Shown: positions 10,301 to 20,100 of the stretch, piece by piece
How positions within the stretch are numbered: position 1 is the first letter of the stretch
How the letters are laid out: the number at the start of each line of letters is the position of its first letter
Assembly (NCBI RefSeq): GCF_001649575.2
Contig: NC_051430.1
Coordinates: 16,331,575-16,395,574 of the forward strand
Reading direction: 5' to 3'
Length of the DNA stretch: 64,000 bases
Source: Kryptolebias marmoratus
Lineage: Eukaryota; Chordata; Actinopteri; Cyprinodontiformes; Rivulidae
Translations under genes and position numbers: made by a program
The notes under the pieces: model-generated
Told to the model about the DNA's origin: nothing
Seen by the model: the letters and a program-made list of their open reading frames with translations, nothing else
The model's database searches: none

Positions 10301-11034
10301 TCAGCTTTAGCTGGATTATTTTAAAGACTTTGCACATTGTTCGTTCTCAGTGAGATCTCTGAGTCCCTCCGACACAGAGGGCAGTACGTCCGAGCTGACT
10401 GTCTGCTACAGCCTCCGCACCACTGCAGAGGACAATGACATCATTGAGGACGTGAAGCAGGAGATCTCAGAAAATGGACAAGAGGTGTTTCATCCACACA
10501 CACACACATATATATATACTGTATATCAAACATCAAACATCCCTTAAGCATAAAGAAAGAAAAAAATATGTCCTTAGAGAAAAGAAAAGTACATGTAAAT
10601 ATATGAAAGTTTTCTTCTGAGTGATTTTTTTTCCCTTAATTGTGTTGTGTTGTACTTAAGTTGAACAAGAAATGCAATATTTTATGATTATAGCCTTTTT
10701 TTTTTTGACTCAATTTCCCTGTCCACTTCAGGATTTAGCTGAGCAGCACATGTGCGTCCGAGCTCTGTATGACTACCAGGCAGGTAAGCTGCCATTTGGA
10801 GGATAATTACCACACATGTGCGCATAAAGTGCCTCCATTTGCAGTAATTACACTGTGATTATCTGGTCTTCAACATGTTATCTCGCGGTTCCCACAGAGG
10901 ACGAAACGGAGATCTCCTTCGAACCAGGTGACATCATCCGAGACGTGGAGACGGTGGACAAAGCCTGGTGGAGGGGGTGGAGCAAGGATGGTCAACAAGG
11001 CCTGTTCCCCGCCAATTACGTGGAGACCATATAG
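1306..11034 (+). CDS. dbnl-like: Drebrin / drebrin-like (Abp1-family) actin-binding protein, 15 coding exons, 5' end off-window
   Basis: Join of 1306-1361, 1582-1694, 2144-2218, 6240-6383, 6634-6711, 7403-7554, 7703-7757, 8105-8179, 8331-8436, 8560-9087, 9562-10005, 10141-10239, 10351-10484, 10732-10783 and 10898-11034. All introns are GT-AG and the frame is continuous to TAG at 11032-11034. The visible product is about 749 residues: ADF-homology domain (about 1-105), NPREFF-containing charged helix (about 153-270), Ser/Pro-rich region (about 286-400), Glu-rich region (about 480-600) and SH3 (about 692-748). The family binds F-actin through the ADF-H domain and helix, and its SH3 recruits dynamin-type endocytic or cytoskeletal partners. 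It acts in the actin cortex, membrane ruffles, endocytosis and, for drebrin, dendritic spines. The helix and FW/NPREFF motifs look like drebrin, but an SH3 end is typical of DBNL. Human DBNL is about 430 residues, so this protein is long for that family. The paralogue is uncertain. The first exon, which should end in TG to complete the split Trp codon, was not found in 1-1305. Confidence 0.93.
1582..1694 (+). CDS. Drebrin-like exon b: ADF-H core
   Basis: Acceptor aacag at 1577-1581 and donor gtgagt at 1695. It encodes [20 protein letters not shown] and then [18 protein letters not shown]. The segment aligns with the family's Q-[KV]-M/L-Y-[AG]-[FL]-x-x-V-x-D...P-K-[FY]-V-L-I-[NS]-W core, which forms the central beta strands of the ADF fold. 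Ends in phase 0. Confidence 0.94.
2144..2218 (+). CDS. Drebrin-like exon c: ADF-H actin-binding helix region
   Basis: Acceptor ctgcag at 2138-2143 and donor gtaaac at 2219. It encodes [20 protein letters not shown] followed by RNFFK. The G-[EQ]-[DG]-V-x-[DR]-x-R-x-x-x-C-A-x-H pattern corresponds to the long alpha helix that contacts actin in drebrin-family ADF-H domains. It has exactly 25 codons and is followed by the largest intron of the gene (4,021 bp). Confidence 0.95.
2219..6239 (+). other. Large intron (4.0 kb) in the drebrin-like gene
   Basis: GT-AG intron between exons c and d. It contains poly-T and poly-A runs, a TG microsatellite around 4833-4849, a TTG run around 5037-5055 and a hairpin-forming inverted repeat at 4311-4374. 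A GC- and CpG-richer block lies at about 5405-5600. I saw no coding exon with domain similarity inside it. Confidence 0.8.
4311..4374. repeat. Inverted repeat with 16-bp perfect arms (hairpin / foldback)
   Basis: Arms GGTGGAGTCAAGTCCT at 4311-4326 and AGGACTTGACTCCACC at 4359-4374 are perfect reverse complements around a 32-nt loop. The loop and left edge contain the octamer TGAAGAAC twice. It could be a small foldback or MITE-like insertion, or a fragment of a larger element. It lies in the big intron and would form a stem in the pre-mRNA. Confidence 0.75.
6240..6383 (+). CDS. Drebrin-like exon d: end of ADF-H and linker
   Basis: Acceptor ttttag at 6234-6239 and donor gtgagt at 6384. It has 48 codons, beginning [20 protein letters not shown] and ending STDKEGIV. 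It replaces the segment A-x-V-x-[IV]-x-A-x-x-x-E-D-[VI] that closes the ADF-H domain in DBNL and drebrin. The linker after it is poorly conserved in the family. Confidence 0.9.
6634..6711 (+). CDS. Drebrin-like exon e: conserved post-ADF-H motif
   Basis: Acceptor ttctag at 6628-6633 and donor gtatgt at 6712. It encodes [20 protein letters not shown] followed by FWARAE. The pattern G-[ST]-x-Y-x-K-T-[ND]-A-x-x-E-[IM]-x-x-[IV]-[NG]-[RK]-[DE]-x-FW is among the most diagnostic stretches of drebrin and drebrin-like proteins. It begins the charged single helix. Confidence 0.96.
7403..7554 (+). CDS. Drebrin-like exon f: charged helix / coiled coil
   Basis: Acceptor gtgtcag ends at 7402; the donor at 7555 is the weaker gtttga. 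It encodes 50 codons plus two bases and is almost entirely Glu and Arg ([20 protein letters not shown] and onward to KLQMIEEQ). The pattern resembles the helical actin-binding region of drebrin. The poly-pyrimidine tract here is a TG-rich run. Confidence 0.93.
7703..7757 (+). CDS. Drebrin-like exon g: helix continuation
   Basis: Acceptor cttgcag ends at 7702 and the donor gtgagc starts at 7758. It encodes [18 protein letters not shown], continuing the charged helix; the IEEQ-RRKQ junction matches the IEE-x-RRKQ stretch of drebrin. It starts in phase 2 and ends in phase 0, consistent with its neighbours. Confidence 0.92.
8105..8179 (+). CDS. Drebrin-like exon h: helix end and RRSES segment
   Basis: Acceptor gacag at 8100-8104 and donor gtaagt at 8180. 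It has 25 codons, [20 protein letters not shown] then IEKAA. The Arg-Arg/Lys-Ser-x-Ser-x-x-x-x-A pattern precedes the AA-[LI]-[IV]-[SA]-QR motif in both drebrin and DBNL. Confidence 0.93.
8331..8436 (+). CDS. Drebrin-like exon i: NPREFF motif
   Basis: Acceptor ttacag at 8325-8330 and donor gtatga at 8437. It encodes [19 protein letters not shown] and then a Ser-rich tail ending SSRT. The AA-x-x-x-QR-x-x-NPRE-[FI]-F-[KR]-Q motif is diagnostic of the family. The Phe-Phe form is the drebrin-like version, whereas mammalian DBNL has NPR-[DE]-IF. The following 123-bp intron is stop-free in this frame. Confidence 0.95.
8560..9087 (+). CDS. Drebrin-like exon j: Ser/Pro-rich region
   Basis: Acceptor ctccag at 8554-8559 and donor gtaagt at 9088. 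It is 528 nt, beginning [18 protein letters not shown] and rich in S-P, T-S-P and P-x-x-P motifs, for example [16 protein letters not shown] and [11 protein letters not shown]. Such a segment is expected to be disordered, phosphorylated by proline-directed kinases and able to bind SH3 or WW domains (inference). It is the most GC-rich part of the window. Reading on past the donor would add ten residues ([10 protein letters not shown]) before a stop at 9117-9119. Confidence 0.92.
9133..9195. mobile_element. Possible piggyBac-like MITE remnant (63 bp) in a drebrin-like intron
   Basis: TTAA-CCCTCCTG at 9133-9144 faces CAGGAGGG-TTAT at 9184-9195, giving a 10-bp inverted repeat (AACCCTCCTG). piggyBac elements insert at TTAA and their ends begin with C/G-rich terminal repeats. 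Here one flank is TTAA and the other is one base changed (TTAT). The core is a CT run. A chance hairpin is possible. Confidence 0.4.
9562..10005 (+). CDS. Drebrin-like exon k: Glu-rich acidic region
   Basis: Acceptor aacag at 9557-9561 and donor gtaaac at 10006. It is 444 nt. After [20 protein letters not shown] it becomes highly acidic, with near-continuous Glu/Asp between about 9739 and 9828 and again at 9888-9995. Human DBNL lacks so long an acidic block; drebrin has an acidic C-terminal half. The region is low-complexity and likely disordered. The 135-bp intron after it is stop-free in frame. Confidence 0.9.
10141..10239 (+). CDS. Drebrin-like exon l
   Basis: Acceptor tttcag at 10135-10140 and donor gtttga at 10240. 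It encodes [20 protein letters not shown] and then [13 protein letters not shown]. No known motif beyond general acidity. The phase fits both neighbours (1 in, 1 out), and the adjacent introns are only 135 and 111 bp. Confidence 0.85.
10351..10484 (+). CDS. Drebrin-like exon m
   Basis: Acceptor tctcag at 10345-10350 and donor gtgttt at 10485. It encodes [20 protein letters not shown] and continues to [12 protein letters not shown]. It includes possible phospho-sites (SLSPSD). It links the acidic region to the SH3 domain and ends in phase 0. A CA/TA dinucleotide run follows the donor closely at about 10496-10519. Confidence 0.87.
10732..10783 (+). CDS. Drebrin-like exon n: start of SH3 domain
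   Basis: Acceptor cttcag at 10726-10731 and donor gtaagc at 10784. It encodes [17 protein letters not shown], containing the canonical ALYDY motif that opens an SH3 domain. DBNL has the near-identical [10 protein letters not shown] at this point. It ends in phase 1 with the next Glu codon split. Confidence 0.97.
10898..11034 (+). CDS. Drebrin-like exon o: SH3 domain end and stop codon
   Basis: Acceptor cccacag ends at 10897. It encodes [20 protein letters not shown], then [20 protein letters not shown], then YVETI and TAG at 11032-11034. The acidic RT loop, the WW ligand-binding tryptophan, the G-L-F-P-A-N-Y-V motif and the short C-terminus match the SH3 domain that ends DBNL/Abp1. All aromatic and proline residues of the ligand groove appear present. 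Confidence 0.97.
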
Positions 11035-11169
11035 GCAGACGGAGGCACATTATACACACACAGGAACACAGGAACACACATGCTCAGGGACACCTTCTCG
11101 CTCTTGTTTCAGCATGTTTTTTAACTTAATCCTCCCACTGAAACTTTATACTTTCTTTTTAGTTGGAAG

Positions 11170-11175
11170 AATAAA
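11170..11175 (+). terminator. Proximal polyadenylation signal AATAAA
   Basis: Canonical AATAAA 136 nt after the stop codon, giving a short 3' UTR if used. A T-rich tract lies downstream at about 11236. Confidence 0.5.
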
Positions 11176-11830
11176 GAACCATGTAACTCCTTGTTTTGAA
11201 GAAAGCATAAAAAAGTGTGACTCTCCATTTTGATGTTTTTTTTTTTTTTTTTTTGAGAAAACACAAGCATGCAGATTTTACCCAGCCTCATTTTCATGGA
11301 AACAATCCCAAAGCCTCTTTTTTTTTTCCTGGACCAAAATAACTTATTTTCTTTTGAGATACTGTGGAAATGTTGGTGGGGAGAGAGATGGGATCACAAC
11401 AACAAATGATCACAAACTTGTTTTTTTTCCTCCAAGTAACACAAACATGTTTTAAAGTGCAGTGTTCTTTTTGATCCACTCATGTAACAAGCATAACTCT
11501 GCTCACCATTTGTATCCACATACCAGGTCTCATCTTGTAATCATCTTTTTTTTTTTTTTTTGTATTTTCTGCATAATTCTGTAGCTCTGCATCATCTCTT
11601 GGAACAGTTTAATTACCAAAACCATACGAAAAAAGAATTTTAAAAAAATGTGGAAAATGATGTTAAATTTAACACCTGTATAACTCTACATTTCGGGTGG
11701 GTTGTATTTTTTTTAATACGTTGTCTTTACATGTACTTTATGACTATTTTGCCTTAATTTCCCAATTTAAAAAAAAAAATCTTTTACTGCATTTCTTCAC
11801 AGACCTTCAGTTTTAATCATCTTCAGCATC

Positions 11831-11836
11831 AATAAA
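11831..11836 (+). terminator. Distal polyadenylation signal AATAAA
   Basis: Canonical AATAAA about 800 nt after the stop, followed within 40-75 nt by a TG/T-rich downstream-element-like segment (gtctgtttttaatgttctg). It is the better context of the two signals. Confidence 0.6.
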
Positions 11837-12689
11837 ACACTACACTGTATAAAAAATTTATAAAAACATCAATGATTGTCTGTTTTTAATGTTCTGTGTT
11901 TGTTTCATTGCATTTTTTTTCTATTTACTCAATGCTTACAAACATATTGCATTTACACAGTTAAACCGCTGATGAATTTTTATTTCTAGTGTTATTCTTG
12001 TCTTTTAGTGATTGATTGCTATTATCAATAGATATTAAGGTCCATGTTTCACTTTAATAATTCACATTTCTAATGTTACATTTTACTAATATCTGCAATC
12101 CAGTGTTTGTTTTGACTTTTTAAATATTGACCATATTGAAGAAAATATCCTAATTTCACCCCATTTTTGTGGAAAACCAACAAACAGTCATACCTATTCA
12201 TTTATTTGGATCAAATGGTACACAGTAATAAAAAGTACTAATACCTCAGCGTATCTATAGTACTTAGCTGATGTTGTCTCTAAACCACTTTTTTGATGAT
12301 TATAAACAGATTATTTTTAGTGTTATTATCGATAAGGTATGTCTAGGTGAAAACCAGAGAAGTAAAAAGAAAAGTGCTAAAAAGTAAAAAAATGTAGTAT
12401 TGCCCTGGCACCTATAGGTGGAGACATTGCCTTTTCCAATTTGTGAGCGACACCGTTGAGAAAGAGGTGACTGAATCGAACAAATTCCTCAGGACAAAAG
12501 GCAAAATATTTTGACAGGCAGAGAGGAGCCTCATTGTTAGACCCATTTCAGATGCAGGATATCCTGACATTCCTAAAGCTAAAAATTGCTAATGCTTCTA
12601 CACCTTAAACAGGATTTTTTTTTCTCCCTTGGGTAATAATGATTGATTGGATATGACATTAATATTTCTTAACCGTGCACCTTTAATAC

Positions 12690-13640
12690 TTACGGGGCGG
12701 CGAGGTTACGCTCTCGTGGTGCCAGTTCAATAATAGTGCTTGGCAGATGCGCCTGTGTTCTGGAATAGAGAGGTAATGTTTGACATGGGTCTCATCCTGC
12801 TTGAACTGATGCCTGTTGACAGACTGACTAAATCTATCCAGGAGACTATTCTGTCAAAGTTACCCCAGAAGGTTAATCATCAGTGATATGTGTGAAAAAG
12901 TGATGAGCCTCTTATGAAATATTAATTGGTTAGTATGGAGAAACCTCAAATGAGCAAGATTGGGCGATAGAAAAAAAGAGAAAAAATGGGGATAATTAAA
13001 GTTTTAAAGTGGCAGCGGGATGGAAAAGTACATACAGAACATTGGGTAGCAGCAGTGAACGTAATTTTATATTTGGTTGCCTAAGAAAACGATAAACAAC
13101 CAGAGTGAAAGCTAATTATGAGAGCAGAACAACATTTTGACTCAGAGAACATGAAGGCAAATCAGGCTCGACAGTTTTTTTTCTCCACTGTTGTTCCCAT
13201 GGTCATCCTCACAACTGCAGAGATCCCTTGTCTCTTCTGATTAAGCAGACTGATATGGAGGCGCCAGCTATTGCGCCAGTCAACTTTCCCTTCCTCTCTT
13301 CCCTTTTGTCTTTAGGCTCTTCTTCCCTTCTGTGACCCTCATCAGTAACAAAAGCCCCTCAAATCTGGTGTTAAACTAACAGAGAAGACCAAACCCCCTC
13401 CTCCTCCTCTTGCTTTCCCTTTATCTCTTCTTTAACTGACAGACCCTATCTGACCAGCGGAGGGGCTGACAAGTGTGGGATGGCCGAGGTAAAATGGCGG
13501 TAGGGAAGTGCCACTCATTGTAGCGTTATCAGCACAATAGCAGTGACAGAAATCTAATCTGACCTGGCCGCTGATGGCTCGTGGCCCATTGGCTATGTTT
13601 CTGCTCTGAAGCAGATTCTGGCAAACCCCACCGAGACACT
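12690..13640. promoter_or_regulatory. Candidate conserved non-coding block
   Basis: A long stretch of unique, non-repetitive sequence with retained CpGs (for example around 12705-12725 and 13490-13580). It lacks open frames and contrasts with the surrounding low-complexity DNA. Its texture is that of vertebrate conserved non-coding elements, but conservation cannot be tested from one sequence. Confidence 0.22.
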
Positions 13641-15617
13641 TACAGGGAAGGAGAAGCGCAAACAAAGACGAAAACACACACACAACCGCCGATCCCCACC
13701 GTTCCGAGCCCTCATTTCTAAGACAACCTCCCTCTCCTTGACATTTCTCAACTTTTTCCTGTCACAGTCATCAACTACGAGGTGTCACAACTAACTTTTT
13801 TGATTAATTGCGTTTGGTGGAGGTGTCTTTGTACAGGAGACAAAAAACCTTACTTCAGCACTCTTTTAACTTTGCCTGGAGCCTTGCATCTTCACCATAC
13901 TGTAGCTGCGAGCACAGAGAAGTGAGAGCAAAGTGGGCTTCTTTTTTCTCTTTTTTTTCTTTTTGTCTCAGATAAAAACACGGGGATCCACCTCCTTTAA
14001 TTTAGAAGTTCTACTTACCTTAAAAATCCATGGCCGACAAAATTGGATCTGCCCCATTTCAAGGTGCTGTTGCTCGTATTTGCTCTGCTGTAGTAAAGGT
14101 TCAGCGGGGTTTTCAGTGCGATCCTTAAAACATGTAGGGAGCTCCTGTTTTACTCCTCCCTTGCTGAAATAAAGGTCAGTGTTTGGAAGAGCACCATCCC
14201 TCTTTGATATAAGGGCTTTCGTTTGGTTTCTGGCTCTTTGTTTCATGTGCCAAACAGCCTCGGTGAGGAACAATTTGTTTGAGAGAAACCTTACACAGAA
14301 CAGAAACTCCATTCCTGACATGGTATTGCATCTAAACGAAATACAGTTTTGATGCCATTTGCTTTTGAGGCAACTTCAATGCTGGGGCAGTTATCTTTTT
14401 TAAAACTGTTTCCCAATACAGACCAGCTTTAGCTCAGAGATAATTCCATCTTGTGTAAGTACTGATAAAACCTTTGCTTCTAAACATCTATCTTGTCCTT
14501 AACATTGTCATTTTCCCTTTAAAGATAATCTTCAAAATCGCTGAATGCTTTGGAAGCTACGGTTGGCTCCAGGCAAGATTTTACTGTCAGTATAGAAACT
14601 GGCCCATTAACTTCTAAAGTCCTCTTTGGCAAAGCTCCCTATCCCCTCCATTGCCATCAAAAAGCTATTTTCCTCGGCCAGTCCCACACAGCCCTAACAA
14701 TGCATGGAGGATTATAACATCTCACTGTCTTGAAGCAAAAAAAAAAAAAAAAGGAGGGAGAAAAAAATGGATTTTAAAGAAGTCTCTTGTTTCCAGTCGC
14801 TGGTGAAGTGCAGCTGGCAGCATTTCCACTTCTGGATTTTTCCTGACATGATTCCCAAGAGGTGGTTTTTGCTTTTACGATGTAAATCCTGCACTTGTGA
14901 TCAGCCAACATGTGGCATTGTGATCCCATCACATCACAAAGATTGTTTTTTTTCCCCACCTTCAGTTTGTAATTGATTAAGTCTGGCAGTCTATTGTGAA
15001 GGAATCTTCAAAGTTGTTGGAAACCACAGGGGAACATTGGTAGTTGTTAATTAATACAATAGAATCTGCAGTTGTTTTATTTTTCTGATTCTAAAGATAA
15101 AAAGGGGGGAGAGAAAATCATGCTTTAAATCTAGCAACAGGCACATTTATTATAAATCTCTTACCTCCTCTTCAAAAAAAAATCACCCTGGACAAAGAAA
15201 AGCTGTCGTTTCACTAAAACATTTTCATTTAAATAACTCTGTTAGTGTTTCAAAAGAATCCCCCTCCCATCTGCTTCAGGTTTATTGGAGATAAATAAAA
15301 GATAAATAACTGGATTGTTTTCGGATTTTATAAACTGCTGCCCGTCCCTTTAATGAGCACATTTTAATTTGCTTGTGAATATACACATTCTTATACGTTG
15401 AAACCAATAAAAATAGTAAAGTAAACAAAATTATTATTGCCAGTAAAAATTGTGGCTTTCGAAGTGACGACCTTTTCCTTGTTGGCTGGTGATTTCTTAA
15501 GAAGTCATCATCACCCAACATGTAAATGTGATTAAGGGCCTGGAGATTAGTAATGGGCTGAGCTGTCTCTTACCCTAAAGACTAGTAAGGTTGAAAGCCT
15601 CCCTTGTCCCTTTGGTG

Positions 15618-15659
15618 ACACACACACACACACACATGGGTGTGCGCGCACACACACCA
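15618..15659. repeat. CA microsatellite, interrupted
   Basis: Alternating AC at 15618-15636, then TGGGTGTGCGCG, then a second CA run to 15658. The alternating purine-pyrimidine tract, including CGCGCA, is of Z-DNA-forming type. Confidence 0.9.
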
Positions 15660-17132
15660 CCCTTAACATTGGTGTTTGCAGACACTTTGCCAGAGGCTCC
15701 ACAATCACTGCCAGATGTTGTGACTTTCTCTGATACAATTCATTCCACAAGTATCTCTGAAGGAGTTATGCCGATGGTTGTATTTGAGGGAGACGAATGT
15801 ACGTGAGTGTATGTGTGTGTTTGAAGGGAGATGTGCCGGTGGCATTGTGAGAAAAGGACACATATGAGATCAGATAGACTTGAGACTAATTCTCAGCCTG
15901 TCCTAAGGACAATAAGCAGGATAATGTGAGACTTCTTTTTTCACATCAATGTGGCTACACCCAGGGGGACAGAGTGTTTTTTTTTTTTTTTGGCTGAATG
16001 ACATGATTTAGGCTCACAATATGTATGTAGTTGTTAAAAAAAAAACTAATAAAAAAAAAAAATAAATAAAAGGAAGTTGTGACAAAGACTGACAAATCAG
16101 CATGTGATCAGATTCAAGTTACGTGGTAAATTCATTGTTATTTTTTACAAGGCATAAACTGTTTGGTGCTTTCCACTGGTGTTCCGATGACTGTGGTGGT
16201 AATCGTGCAGATTTATCGTGGATGAGACATCCAGCGCCAGCCCTTGGCAGCCCAGGCACTTTGCCCACCCCAGGGGAGGTAGATGATGGAGAGCAAACAG
16301 CTAATAATTAATACCATGATTACACAAGCTGGAACAACACTGGGAGAGAAAGAATCATGTGCACAGGCATGGCCCTGACCAAGACGTATAGTAACACAGC
16401 AGGCTCAAATATACAGACATGGGCAAGCATGTTCAGAAGCAGCACTCAAATCAATATTACAGTAATGTCTAACACTATCCCACTGTATCATTCAGGCATC
16501 AAAGGCTAAATACCATTTCCTTGTGTTAATCCAACACCTATCTCTTGGCCCTCACATCAGAGTCACCTAGAAGTAGTAGAATTGTGTAGTAGTGCAAAAA
16601 AGTAGCAGTGTGTTGAGAAAAACTGACAATGATACAGTGACTCAAACTAGACAATACAGTAGTTTTAGTGAACGTATGGATATTTTTATTTGAGAAATAC
16701 AATATTTTTGCCATTTTTATTCATGTTAAAGAATCAACAGTGATACACAACACATTTCATCAGAATACATCAAACAAAACACTACAATGTTTTTTTGTGT
16801 CATTGAAAATAATTTAGGTAAAAACAAATAAATACATAAATAAGGTTGTGCATGCATCTGCAAGCTCAGTTCCTAGCCCTCAAAAAAGGTCTCCCATGTT
16901 GAAAGGCAAGCTAGCTCTACCCCTTTGTCCGGCTCCTACATCCCAAACAGAATTGGTAAACCCTTTCCCCTCAACATGAACGTGCAAAATGTAAGGGTAA
17001 GACTTAAAAGTAGTATGACAAGGTCAAATGGGTTTAGCCAGAAAAGCAGTAAAAATATTTTTAAAGTTACATTTTATTTTTTACAAGGCACATGCAACCC
17101 TGAAATAATTGTTGTATTCTATATAGGAGCAG

Positions 17133-17180
17133 TTCTGTTCTGTTCTATTCTATTCTCTTCTCTTCTATTCTATTCTATTT
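17133..17180. repeat. TTCTR pentanucleotide microsatellite
   Basis: Imperfect tandem copies of TTCTG, TTCTA and TTCTC over about 48 bp, a drifted pyrimidine-rich pentamer repeat. Confidence 0.85.
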
Positions 17181-20100
17181 ACTGTCCAGTAAAATGGAAG
17201 AATAGCTTACCTAGATCAGTTTGGCTCCTGTGAGACATTTAAAGTAAATAAATCCAGCTTGCTAACCGACCACTAAACCCCACCTGTCATGTGTGCAGCT
17301 GATATTGTAATTCTAAGGCTAAAATGACCATAAAAGTGTGTTTAGGCTGTAACAATACCACCTGGAAGTCTCTTGAGAGTGGGGATGAAACCTACCATCC
17401 TTTCAGCCATTACCTAAGCCACACAGTAGGCTAACACCATAAAAAAAAAACTGTCACGGTCACCCTCATTACCAGGTGGGATGGGATTGTTTTGATTTGC
17501 ATGCTCATGTATGAGGTCCACGATTGCTTCCATATGGGCACCTCTTTATTGTTCAATATTACCAGCATCGTGTTACTCCATGATGAAGTGATTCCAGTTT
17601 TTCCAAAACCACAGATATTTTGCTAAATGTGCTCGACATGTCCGGGGTTTCCTACCTTTTGATGGGATGCAGGGACGGTGTGTGTTTTCGCTACACTGTG
17701 GCTTGGCTATCTCCTCCACATGTATGTGTGCCTGATTTTAGGAGAGGGAGAAATGTGGTATGAACAAAGTGTGCTGTAATGTGAACGTGTAAATGTGTGT
17801 GTGTGCATGTGTGAGCACGAAAGGATGGCAACCTTTGAGGGACCATTGAGGCCTTGGGGCCACATTGGCCACCACTTCCTAACCAGCTATTGATTCTGTT
17901 TCCATTACCATAGTGGAAGGAACAATAAAATGGCTGATGTGGATACGTGGTCTACTAATGCAGGAGGGACACTGACAGTCCAGGACAAACCCGACTAAGC
18001 TAGTGAGACCTGGAAAGCTTGGTGCATGCTTCTGTGAATTTCTCTGTACTCATTTTAGGTCCTTTGTTTGAAACTCTTGCCATTATAAATAATGTAGTTC
18101 TCCAGAAATACACAAAATCAGCACAACTTTTTATCACCTCTTTACATGCTGGAAAAGTCAAGTGTAAATCTTGTGTAATCTGAGTCACAAAGCAACTGCT
18201 CCACTTATTTGGTGACCAGAATGAGTCCTAAATAAGGTGGTGGTGTGGAGAAAATACAGCCTTTGCATAACGGTTAAAAATTAACTGTAAGTTAATTTAA
18301 TACTTCAATAATACTTAACAATAACAAACATATGCTAATTAAATAGAGTGAAAGTTAAAGTAGATAAATATGAGTAATAACATTTGATAATGAGAAGATC
18401 AAAAACGTCTGTCCGTGATTTCTCACGAGAAATTCAATATAACTTTTGTGGCATTCTGATGCTGGAGTGAAAAAATGTACAACTGTCGATAATAGCAAAT
18501 CCTCTCACAGTATTTCCTTAAAACAAAGATTCTTGTTTTTATCTTTTTCTCTGCTTGTAGTTTGACTTGTGGTCTTCTTTGCTTTTGCAGAGAAAGCAAT
18601 CTTTGTAAAAGTCTCTCTCTGCTTTTCTTTGGACTTTGACTGCTTTTTCACTTATTTTCAGTGCAGTACCTGTTTTCAGAGGAATTTCTTTATGTTTGTT
18701 TGTTTAAGCCACTAAAGTTTGATCTATAAATCATTCAAGTGCAAAACAAATCCTAAACTTAAAGGGATAAACCATTGTTGCATTGACGTATAACATTGAA
18801 TCTTTACACACGTTATTACTGACAGCTTGTCAAAAAAAAAAAAACCCACACATTTTGTTGTTTGTAATGAAGGCAATAAAAGGCACTAAAGATAACACAG
18901 ACACAATGTAGCAGGCAAAAAAATTGTATTTAAGCACTAACAAGGTGATTCCCTCAAGGCTATTAGCTGAAAATGTGTATATAGCCCATAATGAAGGATG
19001 AAGCATCTCTCAGATCTTGCTCTAGGTCTTTGCTGGTCTTTCCATTTTCTTAAAAAACATGAATTTTTCTACTTTAAATTTATCTCATTGTTCACTTTCC
19101 TCATGTTAAGTGCACACTGCACATTATGATCAGGTAGAAAATGAGTGAAAAGGCCTTCAAAAACTTTGAAGAACTATTGATCAAGACTACTTTAAAAGAG
19201 TTCAAGAAAGTCTGTCTCTCTCTATGAAAAGTATAAAGAGGTTGGGGTAGTTTAAAACCTTGGTGCAGTACGATAAAATAGATGAAATCTTCTGAATGAT
19301 CCTGTAGATTTAGTTGACCCTCGATATCCAGTTCTTGAACTTGACAAATACTTCAATGAATACATGAAACATAGTTAGTGATATTTTCTGCTGCAGTGTA
19401 ATTCACCCATGAAGTAAAGAAACTGGCAAAAATAAAGAATGGCATTACATTTGTTGGTACATTACTATTGTGTGTTTGTCTTGAAGATTTTTTGATAACA
19501 AAATTTCTTTTATTAGAAATGTAGATTTTTGAAACATTTGTTTTTATGTTGGTTTTCTCTACGCTGCCTAAGAGTTTCTCCTGCTGCTTCTATTATTATC
19601 TGTTTATGATGTGTAACCACTCCAACAAGAAAGTTGCACTGTTTCCAGCTGATTGAGCTCTCCAAAGCCCGAGTAATATCTAGTAAAAGACCACATATCC
19701 AGTCATATTGAAGAGGAGTTATCTCAGATGCAGGGCAGGATCACAACAAAAAAACAAAAAAAGTAGAGCTTTTAAACCATTTCTTCCTTTCATTGTTCTG
19801 AGGAATGTGAGATAACTGGCAAATAAAATGGAAAACCTGGAGAGCAGATAAGAGCACAGCAGAAACATCAAGAATACATTAGTAGTTTTTTTTTAAATAT
19901 TTTTTTCACCAAGACTGTAGGAACATATTCCTGACTCCAACACCTCTCTGTATGGCTGTCAGAGTGACAGGAGTAAAGAATGAGGGATTGTAGTGCTTTT
20001 TAACGACAGATGGTGAAATCCTGGATATGTTACTGTGAAAGAATGCCTATACAACTTGGACATAAAACTGTTAGCTGGGAGTTTCTGTCCATATCGTCTC

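Larger units (their letters stand above)
11035..11855 (+). other. 3' untranslated region of the drebrin-like gene
   Basis: Follows the TAG stop. It is AT-rich with long T runs at about 11236-11254 and 11547-11561, and has two candidate AATAAA signals (11170 and 11831). The distal end is set about 20 nt past the second signal, ahead of a TG/T-rich stretch around 11878-11910. The exact cleavage site cannot be read. Confidence 0.65.
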
